Shown one piece after another: positions 45,986 through 56,887 of a stretch of 64,000 bases of DNA. The stretch's first letter is position 1. Each line of letters starts with the position of its first letter. Under the pieces are notes generated by a model. The model was given only the letters and a program-made list of their open reading frames with translations. It made no database searches and had not been told where the DNA came from. The stretch spans positions 37,897,501-37,961,500 of the forward strand of contig JAEOAD010000015.1 in assembly GCA_036365145.1 (NCBI GenBank), in the 5' to 3' direction. Source of the stretch: Orientallactaga sibirica (taxonomy: Eukaryota > Chordata > Mammalia > Rodentia > Dipodidae). The position numbers and the translations under genes are program-made.

Positions 45986-46152
45986 TTATTTGAGAGAGAG
46001 AAAGAGAGAATGAGAAAGGGCACGCCAGGTCCTACAGCCACTGCAAACGAACTCCAGACACATGTGCCCCCTTGTGTTTCCAGCTTATGTGGGTCCTGAG
46101 GAATCAAACCGAGGTCCTTTGGCCTTAACCACTAAGCAATCTTCTCCAGCCC
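45934..46152 (-). mobile_element. tRNA-derived SINE, type A, antisense, with (TTTA)n tail
   Basis: A tail expanded to a perfect (ATTT)n of about 38 bp (45949-45986), then a GA-rich tract, 'ccactgcaaacgaactccag', 'gcttatgtgggtcctgagga' and a head end 'cttctccagccc'. Confidence 0.92.
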
Positions 46153-46197
46153 CTAGACTAGGGTTTTATGTACCAAAGGATAAGTATCAAAAAGTAC

Positions 46198-46560
46198 CTG
46201 ATGGCTAAAAGGATTGCTCGGTGGTTAGCTGTACTTCCTGGGCAAGCTTGAAGGCCTGAGGGGTCTGGAATTGCATGAGTTCAGATTTCCAAAATTCACA
46301 TAAATAGTTGGTCATGGCCATATATGCCTGTAACCCCAGGTCCATAAAGAAACAGAGATCTAAAAATCAGTGGAGCCCTGCAAGTTCTAAACACAGTATA
46401 AAGTGACTCTGACTCAAAAACAAGACCAGGCAGGAAAGTGATGGAGCAGGACACCTGATGTTCCATTTTCCACTCTAGCCACCACAGGTTTCCCTGCTGC
46501 AGGTGAGCATATAGGATACCACAAGAGCATATACATGTGCATACACTACAAGCAAAAGTA
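46198..46560 (+). mobile_element. B4 SINE, diverged
   Basis: 'ggctaaaaggattgctcggt', then 'atatatgcctgtaaccccag', 'gtgactctgactcaaaaaca' and 'acacctgatgttccattttc', ending in a short CA-like tail. A decayed full-length B4. Confidence 0.65.
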
Positions 46561-48838
46561 ATAATAAAAATATTTGAAAGAATTTTGCAGTGGTGGAACC
46601 AAAGCAGTATGATTGTGACATATCCAGTAGCACCAGGTGAATATTGATTTCTGATTTGTAATTTGTGGCCAGTGAAGCCTGTGAGGAGGAGAAAGTAAGA
46701 ATAAATGGAAGAGACTTAACAGGAGCAGTGCTACTCACACACTATCCAAAAGCAGATGCCAGTGTGCAAACTGTTTTCAAAGAGATAAGTGTTGAAATTG
46801 AAGGAGATAGCGTTTCATGCTATGGCTACTGGACTTTTCCAAAATAGCTCCTGACAATTACATGTAGAGAGGCTCCAGTAGAGAGCTGAGCTCACAAAGC
46901 ATCAGCTAACATCTACATCCACATTTTAACTCACCCCGACAAGTGTTTGTACCAGGGCTATCAAAAAGTGACAATGGCCAGCTTTCCCTGCAAGTCCTGG
47001 CACATAGTTGGGTCTTAGAAATGATCTTAGTGAGAATACTATTTTTTTCTCTTATCTGTCTAGTTGAGGAAGTATTATGAAGCATGAAACATTTCATCAG
47101 TATGAAGTGTAAAGTAGGGCTCCTGCCTTTCTCATTACTCTTTCTTCCACATTTGGCTATTCTGGGCAGGTGCAGCCTTTGCAGAAACTGTGGCTCCCCT
47201 CCCAGCCCACCTGGAGCCTAAATGGTGTTTGGTATAGTTTAACCAATGGCATGGAGGGTGGTTGAAAAGAAATCTCCATTTCTTTTGAATAGAGAGAAAA
47301 GTGGAAAAAGCACCGCCACCTTTCCTTTATGTGCTCATTAGGATTCTGGGTTACGGTGTGTTGTCTGGTTGCTCTAATTGGATCTGTGCACACACAGGTC
47401 TGTATGGCTCCATTGAATGCTGACATTTCTAACTAAGTGACCTTTTCAGGACCACTGGTACTCCCGTAATGAGTGTGCAGCAGCATTGTATGGACACAAT
47501 ACGACAGACTTCACAGTGGCTGAAGAATGTAGAATTGAAAACTGGTCAGAATTCCCAATCTCAAGTTAGCAAAATGAGAAAATTGAGTCCCAACATTCAT
47601 CAGCATGTTATTGTGCAGATATTGATTTCAATGCCCTTTCATTTCTTGCAGGAAAAAAGTTGTATTATAGAAGTCTAAATTAACTTTTGTTCTGTTATTT
47701 TTCCCCTGTACCTATAAAAAGGTCAAATACATTCATAAGGCTGAGATAGATTTGCTGGATATAAGCACTGAGATAGCAATCAACCTTCAACTAACCTTTA
47801 AGGAGACATTGGCTCTTCCATGAGCAATAATTGATGTACTCATTAAGGCCATGAAATTCATCAGGAATTGCCTAAAAAGGAACAGTTATAGGGTCAGTGG
47901 CAAGAAGATGTCATTTAGAACAATGAGATTATGGCTCAGATGGTAGGAATTGTTGAGGTCCATTCAGTGTGGTGGTAAGCAGACTTCAAAGGGACATTAA
48001 TATAAGGGAAAGGGGAACCAGGAGCAGTGGTTTTCATGCTGCTCAGCAGTGACAGCACAGTCTGGGCCTAGGCAGGAACAGATGAGATTTCAACTGTCCC
48101 CTAAATCCACAGCAGCAAATTAGAATCTTTTATTGCATATAAATATAGAGGGACAATAATAGATGTCTTGGGGCCCTCTTTCTTCCCTCTGAAGAAGAAG
48201 GATTGGATTAGGAAGTAACCACAGTGGCAGAGTTTCTGATAAAACAATGCCAGTGGAGAGTATATGTGTGACTCCTCCTCTGGGAGCCCTCTGAGAATTA
48301 CCTGCTTTTCCATTAATGTTTCCTGGTCCTAGAACTAGGCCACTGTAGAACTATATGCACATTCATGAGCAGGCCAAGCACAGAGAGGGATCTAAAAGAC
48401 TGGTTCATTTAATTTCAGTGGAATTCAATTCAATTCAAGCCAGTAAATATTTCTTAAACACTTGTTTCTCAAACATTTAAAACATTTGTGTTGAGAACTT
48501 TAAAGATGAAGGAACAACCCTAAGGGTGTCCATCAAAGTACTTTACTGTGATAGTTTATATAGTTTATAACTTGTAAATCCATGTTGCCATCCAGTGACT
48601 GTCAATGCTAGTGCCCTGTTTTGGAAAAAAATATGAAGTTATAGAAAGATCCTCTTTAAACTGTTTTTCATCTACTCCCACAAGAGTTAAGAAGTTTCTG
48701 ATAGAGCAAGTCTTTCTTCTGGACAATGTGACATGTACAAAGGAATAACTCAAGTTATAATGAGAAAAACATGCTTCTATAGTTGATGCTTAAAGGGAAT
48801 GGTAATTCTTGAGTACTCCTCAAAATAAGATGGTGCAA
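46561..48838. other. Longest unique stretch in the middle of the window
   Basis: No repeat family, RNA gene or credible protein is recognised over about 2.3 kb. Frames at 47157-47426 (minus) and 46665-46847 (plus) are short and featureless. Confidence 0.45.
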
Positions 48839-49022
48839 GGCTGGAGAGGTGGCTTAGCAGTTAAGGAATTTGCCTGCAAAGCCAAAGAGCCCAGGTTCAA
48901 TTCCCCAGGACCCAGGATGCACAAGGTGGTACATGCATCTGGAGCTCATTTGCAGTGGCTAGAGGCCCTGGCATGCCCATTCTCTCTCTCTCTTCATCTG
49001 CCTCTTTCTCAAATAAGTAAAT
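48839..49022 (+). mobile_element. tRNA-derived SINE, type A, tail interrupted by another SINE
   Basis: 'ggctggagaggtggcttagc', a B-box-like 'ggttcaattcccc', 'tctggagctcatttgcagtg' and a short CT run. A direct tail of gaataaaaattttt follows, and the type B copy at 49037-49260 inserted in it. Confidence 0.93.
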
Positions 49023-49036
49023 GAATAAAAATTTTT

Positions 49037-49260
49037 TTTGGAAAGAGAGAGAGGGAGAGGGAGACAGATAGAGAATGGGCATGCCAGCAGCCTCTCAGCT
49101 GCTGTGAACGAAATCTAGATATGTGCGCCCCCTTGTGGTCAAGTGCGGCATTGCACCTGGCTAAATGTGGGAGCTGGAGATTGGAACTGCTGGAGATCAG
49201 AACCAGAGTTCTTGGGCTTAGGAGGCAGGTGCCTTAACTGCTAAGTCATCTCTCCAGCCT
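49037..49260 (-). mobile_element. tRNA-derived SINE, type B, nested in a type A tail, duplicated B box
   Basis: 'gctgctgtgaacgaaatcta', 'ggtcaagtgcggcattgcac', then tandem B-box complements 'ggagattggaactgct' and 'ggagatcagaaccaga' (about 49172-49205), ending 'ctaagtcatctctccagcct'. The flank gaataaaa(a)atttt(t) is present at about 49023-49036 and 49261-49275. Confidence 0.95.
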
Positions 49261-49275
49261 GAATAAAAAATTTTG

Positions 49276-50241
49276 TAAAAAAAATAAGATGGCTTAGAGG
49301 ATTTTATCTAATAAAACTACATGACAACATGGACTGCCAATCACTTATTTCATGCGTCCATGACTTCAGTAAACCATCACAATACCCTGCTGTTCAGCTT
49401 GGATTCTTGTTCAAACCATCTCTCATGTAATATTCTAGCTGGGCCCTATTTGAATGTTCATTTCCATATGAAATGAAACCAACTTCCCATACTTAGTCTG
49501 TTCCATCTTGTCTGTGCAGCCCAGAAAGGAGAAAGGACATAGCAAAGATCATTAAGTGAATGAGTAGTAGTTAAAATTTCCCTAGAAATAATAAGAAGCA
49601 TAAATCCAAGGAATAAAGACTGAAATAAAGGTCAAGTTCAACAAAAGTTAAGGCCAGTGTGGAAATGGGATGGGAGACACTTGCTTCCTCTGCTGTATAC
49701 CTGCTGCTGTGTCCCGACACCAAATATTCACTTAGCAGGTAAATTGATTTTAAGTTTTATCCATTCACTCATCCACCTTAAAATATATTGAGTATTTACC
49801 ATGTACTGGTACTGAGAAGACTTACATTGAGCCAGAAAAACAGATTCCTTTCTTTTCTTCTTCTTAGTACTTTACTAAGGGGACAATCAAGAAGGTTTCT
49901 TTTCCCTTATACCTAGAGGCTTCTTTTAATATTTCTTAGGTTGTAGGCTTCACCCTGCTGATGATAAAGTTTATTCCTCTTCTTTTTAAAGGAAATGGGA
50001 CAGTTCGGGCCTATACTAGCCAGAGCTTCCTATCACACTGTTTTCTGTGAGAGGACAAGACCACAGCTTTTCTTAGGATAGTAGTGCAGTTCAGAATTGC
50101 CCATTGAGAGGAGAGTCTCTTGGTAGGGGAAATGGGGACATGGGTAGAGAGCTCTGACCCTTACAAAAAAATGGTTTGGGAAGAATTTTTTTTTAAATGT
50201 TGTAGGAGAAATAAAGGGTTTAATGGTAGCAAGAGATAAAG
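49276..50241. other. Unique sequence
   Basis: No gene or repeat is recognised before the L1 target site. Confidence 0.4.
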
Positions 50242-50304
50242 AGTATAATTCTAAACCGGACAAAAAGATCAAAAAAAAAAGAAAATTACAGACCAATCTC
50301 CCTC

Positions 50305-50854
50305 ATGAACATAGATGCAAAAATTGTCAACAAAATACTGGCAAACAGAATACAAGAATATCAGAATGATTATCCACCCCGACCAAGTCAGCTTTATCCC
50401 AGAGATGCAGGGATGGTTCAACATACGCAAATCCATAAATGTAATACACCATATAAATGGTCTGAAGGACAAAAATCACATGGTTATCTCAATAGATGCA
50501 GAAAAGGCATTTGACAAAATCCAACACCCCTTCATGGTGAAAGTATTACAGAAACTGGGAATAGAAGGAACATTTCTCAACATAATAAAAGCTATTTATG
50601 ACAAACCTATAACCAATATAATACTGAATGGGGAAAAACTTGAAGCTTGTCCTCTAAATTCAGGAATGAGACAAGGGTGTCCACTTTCCCCACTACTATT
50701 TAATATAGTACTGGAAGTCTTAGCCATAGCAATAAGGCAAGAGGCACTCATAAAAGGGATACAAATTGGAAGGGAAGAGATCAAATTATCATTATTTTCA
50801 GACAATATGATTCTATACATAAAGACCCTAAAGACTCTACCAACAAACTATTAG
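50305..50854 (+). pseudogene. L1 ORF2 reverse-transcriptase fragment (broken)
   Basis: Palm and finger blocks are clear: a block ending ILANRIQEY, then [15 protein letters not shown] (first catalytic-Asp motif), [19 protein letters not shown], and then FSDN where the family's catalytic motif is (F/Y)ADD. The second aspartate of that motif is therefore replaced by Asn. A frameshift near 50350 separates the first 15 codons or so from the rest, and the frame closes at 50854. Such a protein would be inactive. The downstream ORF2 continues in other frames. Confidence 0.92.
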
Positions 50855-51745
50855 AGCTGATAAACACTTTTAGCAATGTAGCAGGATATAAAATAAACAC
50901 ACAGAAATCAGTAGCTTTTCTATACACTAACAACAAACATGCAGAGGATGACATCAGGGAATCTCTCCCATTCACAATTGCCTTAAAAATACCTTGGAAT
51001 AAACTTAACCAAGGAAGTGAAGGATCTCTACAATGAGAACTTTAAAAAACTCGAGTGACAAATTGTAGAAGACACAAAGAAATGGAAAGACATCCCATGC
51101 TCCTGGATTGGAAGAATCAATATTGTGAAAATGTCAATCTCACCAAAAGCAATCTACATATTTAATGAGATCCCCATTAAAATCCCAATAGCATTCTTCA
51201 CAGAAATAGAAAAAACAATCCTAAAATTCATCTGGAAACACAAAAAAACCTCAAATAGCCAAAACAATTTTACGTAACAAAAATCAGGCTGGTGGTATTA
51301 CCATACCCAATTTTAAGTTATATTACAAAGCCATAGTAACAAAAACAGCATGGTACTGGCACAAGGACAGACAGGTAGATCAAGGGAACAGAATAGAAGA
51401 CCCAAATATTAATCCAGGCAGCTACAGCCACCTGATTTTTGACAAAAATGACAAAAATATTCATTGGACAAAAGATAGCCTCTTCAACAAGTGGTGCTGG
51501 GAAAACTGAACATCTGTATATAAAAAGATAAAAATAGATCCTTGTCTCTCTCCATGCACAAAAGTCAACTCCAAATGGATCAGGGACCTTAATATCAGAC
51601 CTGAAACTCTGAAATTGCTAGAGGAAAAGGTAGGGGAAACCCTTCAACATATTGGCATAGGCAGGGACTTTCTGAATATAACCCCAATTGCTCTGGGAAT
51701 AAAACCACTAATCAACCACTGGGACCTCATGAAATTACAAAGCTT
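50855..51745 (+). pseudogene. L1 ORF2 thumb/linker region with multiple frame breaks
   Basis: ORF2-like peptide blocks occur in shifting frames between the RT and the C-terminal part. No single frame covers the interval, which indicates several indels or stops after insertion. Confidence 0.8.
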
Positions 51746-52513
51746 TTGTACATCAAAGACATTGTGAATAGAGCAAAGAGACAACCTACAGACTGGGAGA
51801 AAATCTTTGCCAGCTATACATCTGACAGAGGATTACTATGCAGAATATACAAAGAACTCAAAAAACAGAATAATAAGAAATCAAACAACCCAGTTAAAAA
51901 ATGGGCTATGGAATTAAATAGAGAGTTCTCAGAAGATGAAACACAAATGGCATATAAACATCTAAAAAAGTGTTCCACATACTTAGCCATCAGGGAAATG
52001 CAAATGAAAACCACTTTGAGATTCCATTTCACTCCTGTCAGAATGGCTACCATCAAGAAAACAAATGACAATAAGTGTTGGCGTGGATGCGGAAAAAGAG
52101 GAACACTTCTACACTGTTGGTGGGAATGTAATCTGGTCCAGCCATTGTGGAAATCAGTGTGGAGGTTCTTGAGACAGCTAGAAATAGATTTACCATATGA
52201 TCCAGCTATAGCACTCCTAGGCATATATCCAGAGGACTCTTCTCACTACCTTAGAGATACTTGCATAACTATGTTTATTGCTGCTCTATTCACAATAGTA
52301 AAGAAATGGAACCAGCCTAGATGTCCCTCCATAGATGAATGGATAATAAAGATATGGTACATTTACACAATGGAGTTCTATTCAGCGGTAAAGAAAAATG
52401 AAATTATGAAATCTGTAGGGAAATGGATGGATCTGGAAAGGATTATATTAAGTGAGGTAACCCAGGCTCAGAAAGCCAAATGTCACATGTTCTCTCTCAT
52501 ATGTGGATCCTAG
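51746..52513 (+). pseudogene. L1 ORF2 C-terminal domain fragment
   Basis: A 255-codon open segment ends at the natural ORF2 stop. It has the cysteine-rich region (CWRGCGKRGTLLHCWWEC) typical of L1 ORF2 C-termini, then DPAIALLGIYPED and a terminal SEVTQAQKAKCHMFSLICG block. It has no start of its own: the first Met is internal to ORF2. It is the best-preserved L1 coding stretch in the window. Confidence 0.93.
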
Positions 52514-53989
52514 CTACAAATGTATAGACCTATGTGTGAACTGGGACCAAAAATAGGTACCAGAAACCAGTAAGCTGGTAAAAGGCTATAAGTGAGGCAG
52601 GAGAGGAAAGGATTTAAGTGTATGGTATTGCACATATGTAAGTAGAAGAACAGATTACAAGGAGGGGAATGGCCTAAGAGAGGCCATGGGAAAAGAATGC
52701 ATAAAAGAAGGGAAGGGGGAGGGTCAAACTAAATTCAAGATATTGTGAATAAGACTTATGTAAACCTATTCTTTTGAATAATGGCACATCTAGAAGCTGC
52801 AGACTGTTACTAGAAAATTTTCAGTGCCTGGGATGGGATACCTTCCAGTGAGTTGTTGGCCAAGGAGGTCCCGGTAGCCTCCAAAACATTAAAGGCTTTT
52901 GCCAAAGCCCTTGGTTGCCCTTGAGAAACAGATGGTAAGACCCTATTGCTGAAGACATCTCTTGCCTGAGAGGCAAGGACACTCAGAAAGCAAGCTGGTG
53001 CTGAGCAGAAAACCTTCTCCCTATAGACGAGCCAACTGAAAGCTGGACAAAAACTGCACTGCATGCAGCCCTATGGGAGACAGAAGTCATCAGCAGTGAA
53101 AACACGGGACACTGAAAATTCAAGTTTGGCTATATAGGCCCAATGACTGAACGGGTGCAATAGTGGCATGTCTGTTCTTGGGGTAACCAACTGCTCCATA
53201 ATTGTACTGAAGGCCCTCTCTACAGGAGGGAATACATACCTCATATTGAAGAACCTAAGCAAAAGTCTATGGCAGGGAAGGTCATAAACCTTAAGGGTAT
53301 AACGCCTGCTCTTGTCTGGCAAAGTGTATGTATTATTTCCACCAAGCTGCCTGAAAGCACTACACTTAAGGTTCATATTCACATATTAACGCTACTCTCA
53401 CTTCTGATTAGAGAAGCTTCTCTTTTCAGATGGTGATGACCACTGGGATGACCCAAAAGGCAACATAGTGCTGAGAAGAAGGGATAGAGGAGTGCCCAGC
53501 ACTGAAACACCTCTGTCACACCCTCCAAGGCTCAAGGCCCATTGCAGAAGAGGGGGCAGATAGAATGGAAGAGCCAAAGGAAGGGTATGACTCCTAACAA
53601 TGCAACTGCCCAGATAGAAATTGGCCTGGATATCCATGACCTCACAGTGCCTAGCAATACCTTTGCAAGACCCCCATAATAGAAGGAAAAGATGATGACA
53701 TCAAATTAAAAGAGAGACTAATTGAGAGAGGGAGGGGATACGATGGAGATTGGAGTTCTAAAGGGGAATGGGGGGAGGGAAATATCATGTGTTTTTTGTA
53801 TGTAAGTATAGAAGTTGTCAATAAAAAAAAAAACAAGTATAATTCTATATCTCATGGTCAGGAAGATAGGGATTACATGCTTAGGCTTTTAACCAGGAGA
53901 GTGATTAATTCTACAAAAATTCATTTGGAATCATCTTACCTGTTTGGGCCCACATTCATGCATGCACTTCCTCAATTCTCAGCCTATGT

Positions 53990-54395
53990 ATTAATCTGCT
54001 TCATGTTACCTCAGTGAAATACATAAAGCAATTTATAGAGCAATAAAAATATATGGAAACTTACAAGGGAAACACTACAGATTCCAAACAACATGGTAGG
54101 TTTTGGTGAGGGCCACCCCTCAACCATATCACTCATGGTGAGAATGGCAATGTCCGTGTGGTACTGTCAGAGCCATGCAAGTGTTCACATCTCCAACTGA
54201 AGGATGAAAGGAAAAAGACGAAGCCTCATCATTGTCTCCTTTCAGGACATATTTCCATGGCCTAAGAAAATCCCACTGGACCTCACCTCTTAAAGGTAAA
54301 TACTTCCTCATACTGCCACCTTGGCGACCAGGTAGGTCTTTAATATATGACCCTTTGAAGAACATTACCTATAGTTAAAGCCATAATACCCTATT
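53990..54395 (-). repeat. MaLR-type LTR (THE1/MST/MLT1-like), antisense
   Basis: 'gtattaatctgcttcatgtt', 'gaaatacataaagcaattta', then 'cctcacctcttaaaggtaaa', 'ctcatactgccaccttggcg' and 'gaccctttgaagaacattac' match the antisense order of MaLR LTRs. Confidence 0.7.
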
Positions 54396-54754
54396 CCTTC
54401 AGAACAACTCTATTGTTTCCCACTGAAAGTGGACTCATTCATGTTATATGTCTTCAGTGCTCAGCCTTTACTCTGGTGGCTATTTCTGTTCTGTTTGTTC
54501 ATTGTTTAGAGGATTTAGTTAATCATTGTGGGGAAGTCATGATAGAACAGTTCTGGTCACATCTTGCTGGACCAGGAAACAAAGAAAGGGGAATGTAGGC
54601 ACTCAGCTGGCTTTGTCTTTTTCATTTCACTGGGGAACTCAACCCATGGGATAATGTGACCCACATTCAAAGTGATATCCCCCCCTCAGTGAGTCTTCTC
54701 TCAAAATGTGTTCAAAGACATGCACACAGTTGTGCCTCACTAAATCTATAAGTG

Positions 54755-54797
54755 GTTTTCTCTTTCTTTCTTTCTTTCTTTCCTTCTTTCTTTCTTA
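54755..54797 (+). repeat. (TTTC)n tract
   Basis: An imperfect CTTT run, the expanded complement of the A-tail of the antisense B1 that follows. Confidence 0.95.
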
Positions 54798-54942
54798 GTT
54801 TTTCGACATAGGGTCTTTTTATATCCCAGGCTGACCTGGAATTCACTATGTAGTCTTAGGGTAGATTCAAACTCATGGTGATGCTCCTACTTCTGCCTCC
54901 CAAGTGCTGGGATTAAAGGTATGTGCCATTATACCCGGTGTG
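54798..54942 (-). mobile_element. B1 SINE, antisense, inside the left LTR
   Basis: 'cgacatagggtctttttata', 'gacctggaattcactatgta', 'cccaagtgctgggattaaag' and 'tgtgccattatacccggt'. Confidence 0.9.
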
Positions 54943-54954
54943 TGTATGTATGTG

Positions 54955-55190
54955 TATATATATATGAATTCATTATGAGGGATTGAACCTAGCAATTTGC
55001 ACATGCTAAGCAAATACTCTACCACTGAGCTATAACCCTAATCCTGTTTTTACTTTTTATTTCTAGACAGAGTCTCACCAAGTTACCCAGACTTCCCTAA
55101 AACTCACTCTGTAGTGCAGGCATGTTTTGAACTTGATTGTCCTGTGTCAACCTCCTGAGTAACTGGGATTACAGTCCTACACAGTTAGCG
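54955..55190 (-). mobile_element. B4-type SINE, antisense, inside the left LTR
   Basis: An antisense ID half ('gagggattgaacctagcaat', 'ctaccactgagctataaccc') joins an antisense B1 half ('agacagagtctcaccaagtt', 'gtaactgggattacagtcct'). Confidence 0.75.
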
Positions 55191-55461
55191 CCATAAGCAT
55201 TTCTTAATCCAGTTAAGTTGTCAATCAAAATTAACCACCACATGTCAACACCTTTCAATGTGACACCTAAACGTATCACTTTAGTCCATAACATTCCTCA
55301 TCTAGACCACAATGGTGAATGTTCATTTAATAATGCAATTCAATTCAACTTCAAGAGTCCTCAGAGTTTTAATTCCAACATTATTCAAAAGCCAATGTTC
55401 AAAGTCTCTACTGAGACTCAAGGCAATCAAAATTTTGGCTGTACACCCAGTAAAAGAGGAA

Positions 55462-55630
55462 AGCTGGGTGTGATGGCATATGCCTTTAATCCCAGCATTT
55501 GGGAGGCAGAGGTAGGAGGATCACTGTGAGTTTGAGGCCACCCTGAGACTACATAGTGAATTGCAGGTCATCCTGGGCTAGAGTGACACCCTACCTCAAT
55601 AAAACAAAACAAAAAAATTGTAAATAAAAA
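55462..55630 (+). mobile_element. B1 SINE with target-site duplication
   Basis: 'gctgggtgtgatggcatatg', 'gcctttaatcccagcatttg', 'gactacatagtgaattgcag' and an A-rich tail. The flank taaaagaggaa is at 55451-55461 and 55631-55641, inside the MaLR interior. Confidence 0.95.
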
Positions 55631-56196
55631 TAAAAGAGGAAGTTACATACTTTCAATATATGATAGCATCAAGTAAGCATTCCCATAGGGGCAAACAAGA
55701 GGATAACAAGGAGATACTGGACCAAAACAAGACTAAAACCCAGAAAGACAAACACTAAAGTCTGTAACTCTGTGTCCAGCCTCTTGGGCATGTGGTGGCA
55801 TGACGTGAGCTCCAATAAGTTGGAAAAGTCCCAACCCTATTGCCTTGCCATTTGCAGCCTACAGATGTCTCTTTTGGGCTGGCTCCACTCATTGCTTGCA
55901 GCTTTCCTCTGCAAATGTTTGTATTCCTGACATGTCCAATATCATGGGGTCTACATATGCAACTTGGGTTTCACTCTCACAGTTTCATGTATCATTCAAT
56001 TAGGGGACCCCTGCAGGGAACCCCACTCTACTATATATTTCCCAGCCTTAGAGGCTTTCTTATGGAATATTGGTGGATGCCTCTAACTCCTGTAGCTCTT
56101 GAATTCCACATACTTACAAAATGGCACCATGTTCTATTGCTACCAAAAATGGTAACCTCTGAGGGCCTGGATGGCTGGGGATAAAAGGCACTTCTC

Positions 56197-56409
56197 AGGT
56201 TGGAGGGATGGTTTAACAGTTAAGATGCTTACTTGCAAAGCCAATGGTCCCAGGTTCAATTCTCCAGAAGCCCTGTAAGCCCAATGCACATGATGGTGCA
56301 TGCATCTGGAGTACATCTGCAGTGGCTGGAGGCCTTGGTGTGCCTATTCTCTCCCTCCCTTCCTCCCTTTCCCTCTTCTCTGTTATAAATAAAAAAAAAA
56401 AATTTTAAA
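56197..56409 (+). mobile_element. tRNA-derived SINE, type A, with target-site duplication
   Basis: 'ggttggagggatggtttaac', a B-box-like 'ggttcaattctcc', a body, a short CT-rich run and an A-tail. The flank gcacttctc is at 56188-56196 and 56410-56418, inside the MaLR interior. Confidence 0.92.
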
Positions 56410-56524
56410 GCACTTCTCTAAGCAGTACTGCAGGTACTATCTTCTCAAGGAAAACTCCTTTAAATGAGTTTATAGTTTTATAATCTAGGGCCTGTTATGA
56501 ATGGCTTTTTAGTGATTCCTGAAA

Positions 56525-56887
56525 TTACTTCAATGTACCTGTTCTATTATCCCTAGTGTTTGGCTTTCTAGTGGTGCTAATCTCTGTAACAACTATGGTC
56601 CCTTTGTCCATAATTTTAAGCAGGTTCCTTTTCTGGCCATCCTGAACATTTTCACATTGTTCTGTTGTCTTTTTGCTCCCAGTTCCCATGTAAGCCTGGC
56701 TAAAATCAACTACCAATAACCATGCCTTAGCTGCAATGTTATACTGGCTTGAAATTTCCTCAGTTAAATGAATTAGTCCATTGCTTTTGAATTTAGCTGT
56801 ACTCAAATTTTCAAGACATAGGCAAATTACAGACAAATTCTTTGCTAGAGTGTAGCATGAATCTCCTCTTTCAATTCCCAATAGCAT
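56525..56887 (-). pseudogene. 120-codon open frame in the MaLR-like interior (sense for the element)
   Basis: The frame runs in the element's own orientation and lies in the interior segment. MaLR interiors often show a similar degraded gag-position reading frame. I see no zinc knuckle, protease, RT or integrase motif. Given the age of the element, survival of 120 codons may be chance. It is not called as a functional gene. Confidence 0.35.

Larger units (their letters stand above)
50254..53834 (+). mobile_element. 5'-truncated LINE-1 with target-site duplication
   Basis: Starts inside ORF2 at the reverse-transcriptase fingers, runs through the ORF2 C-terminus (stop at 52511-52513) and a 1.3-kb 3' UTR, and ends in AATAAA plus A-tail (about 53819-53833). 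The 3' UTR has a G-rich polypurine tract (about 53725-53782), as in other L1s. The 12-bp flank agtataattcta is identical at 50242-50253 and 53836-53847. ORF1, endonuclease and promoter are absent, and ORF2 has frameshifts, so the copy is dead. Its 3' UTR is homologous to the two antisense copies at 13.3-15.0 and 37.5-38.6 kb. Confidence 0.95.

Noticed and set aside
51814..52224. 136-codon minus-strand frame
   Set aside because: It is the shadow of the L1 ORF2 C-terminal region on the opposite strand.
55840..56184. 114-codon plus-strand frame
   Set aside because: It is antisense to the MaLR-like interior, with no domain and no splice context.
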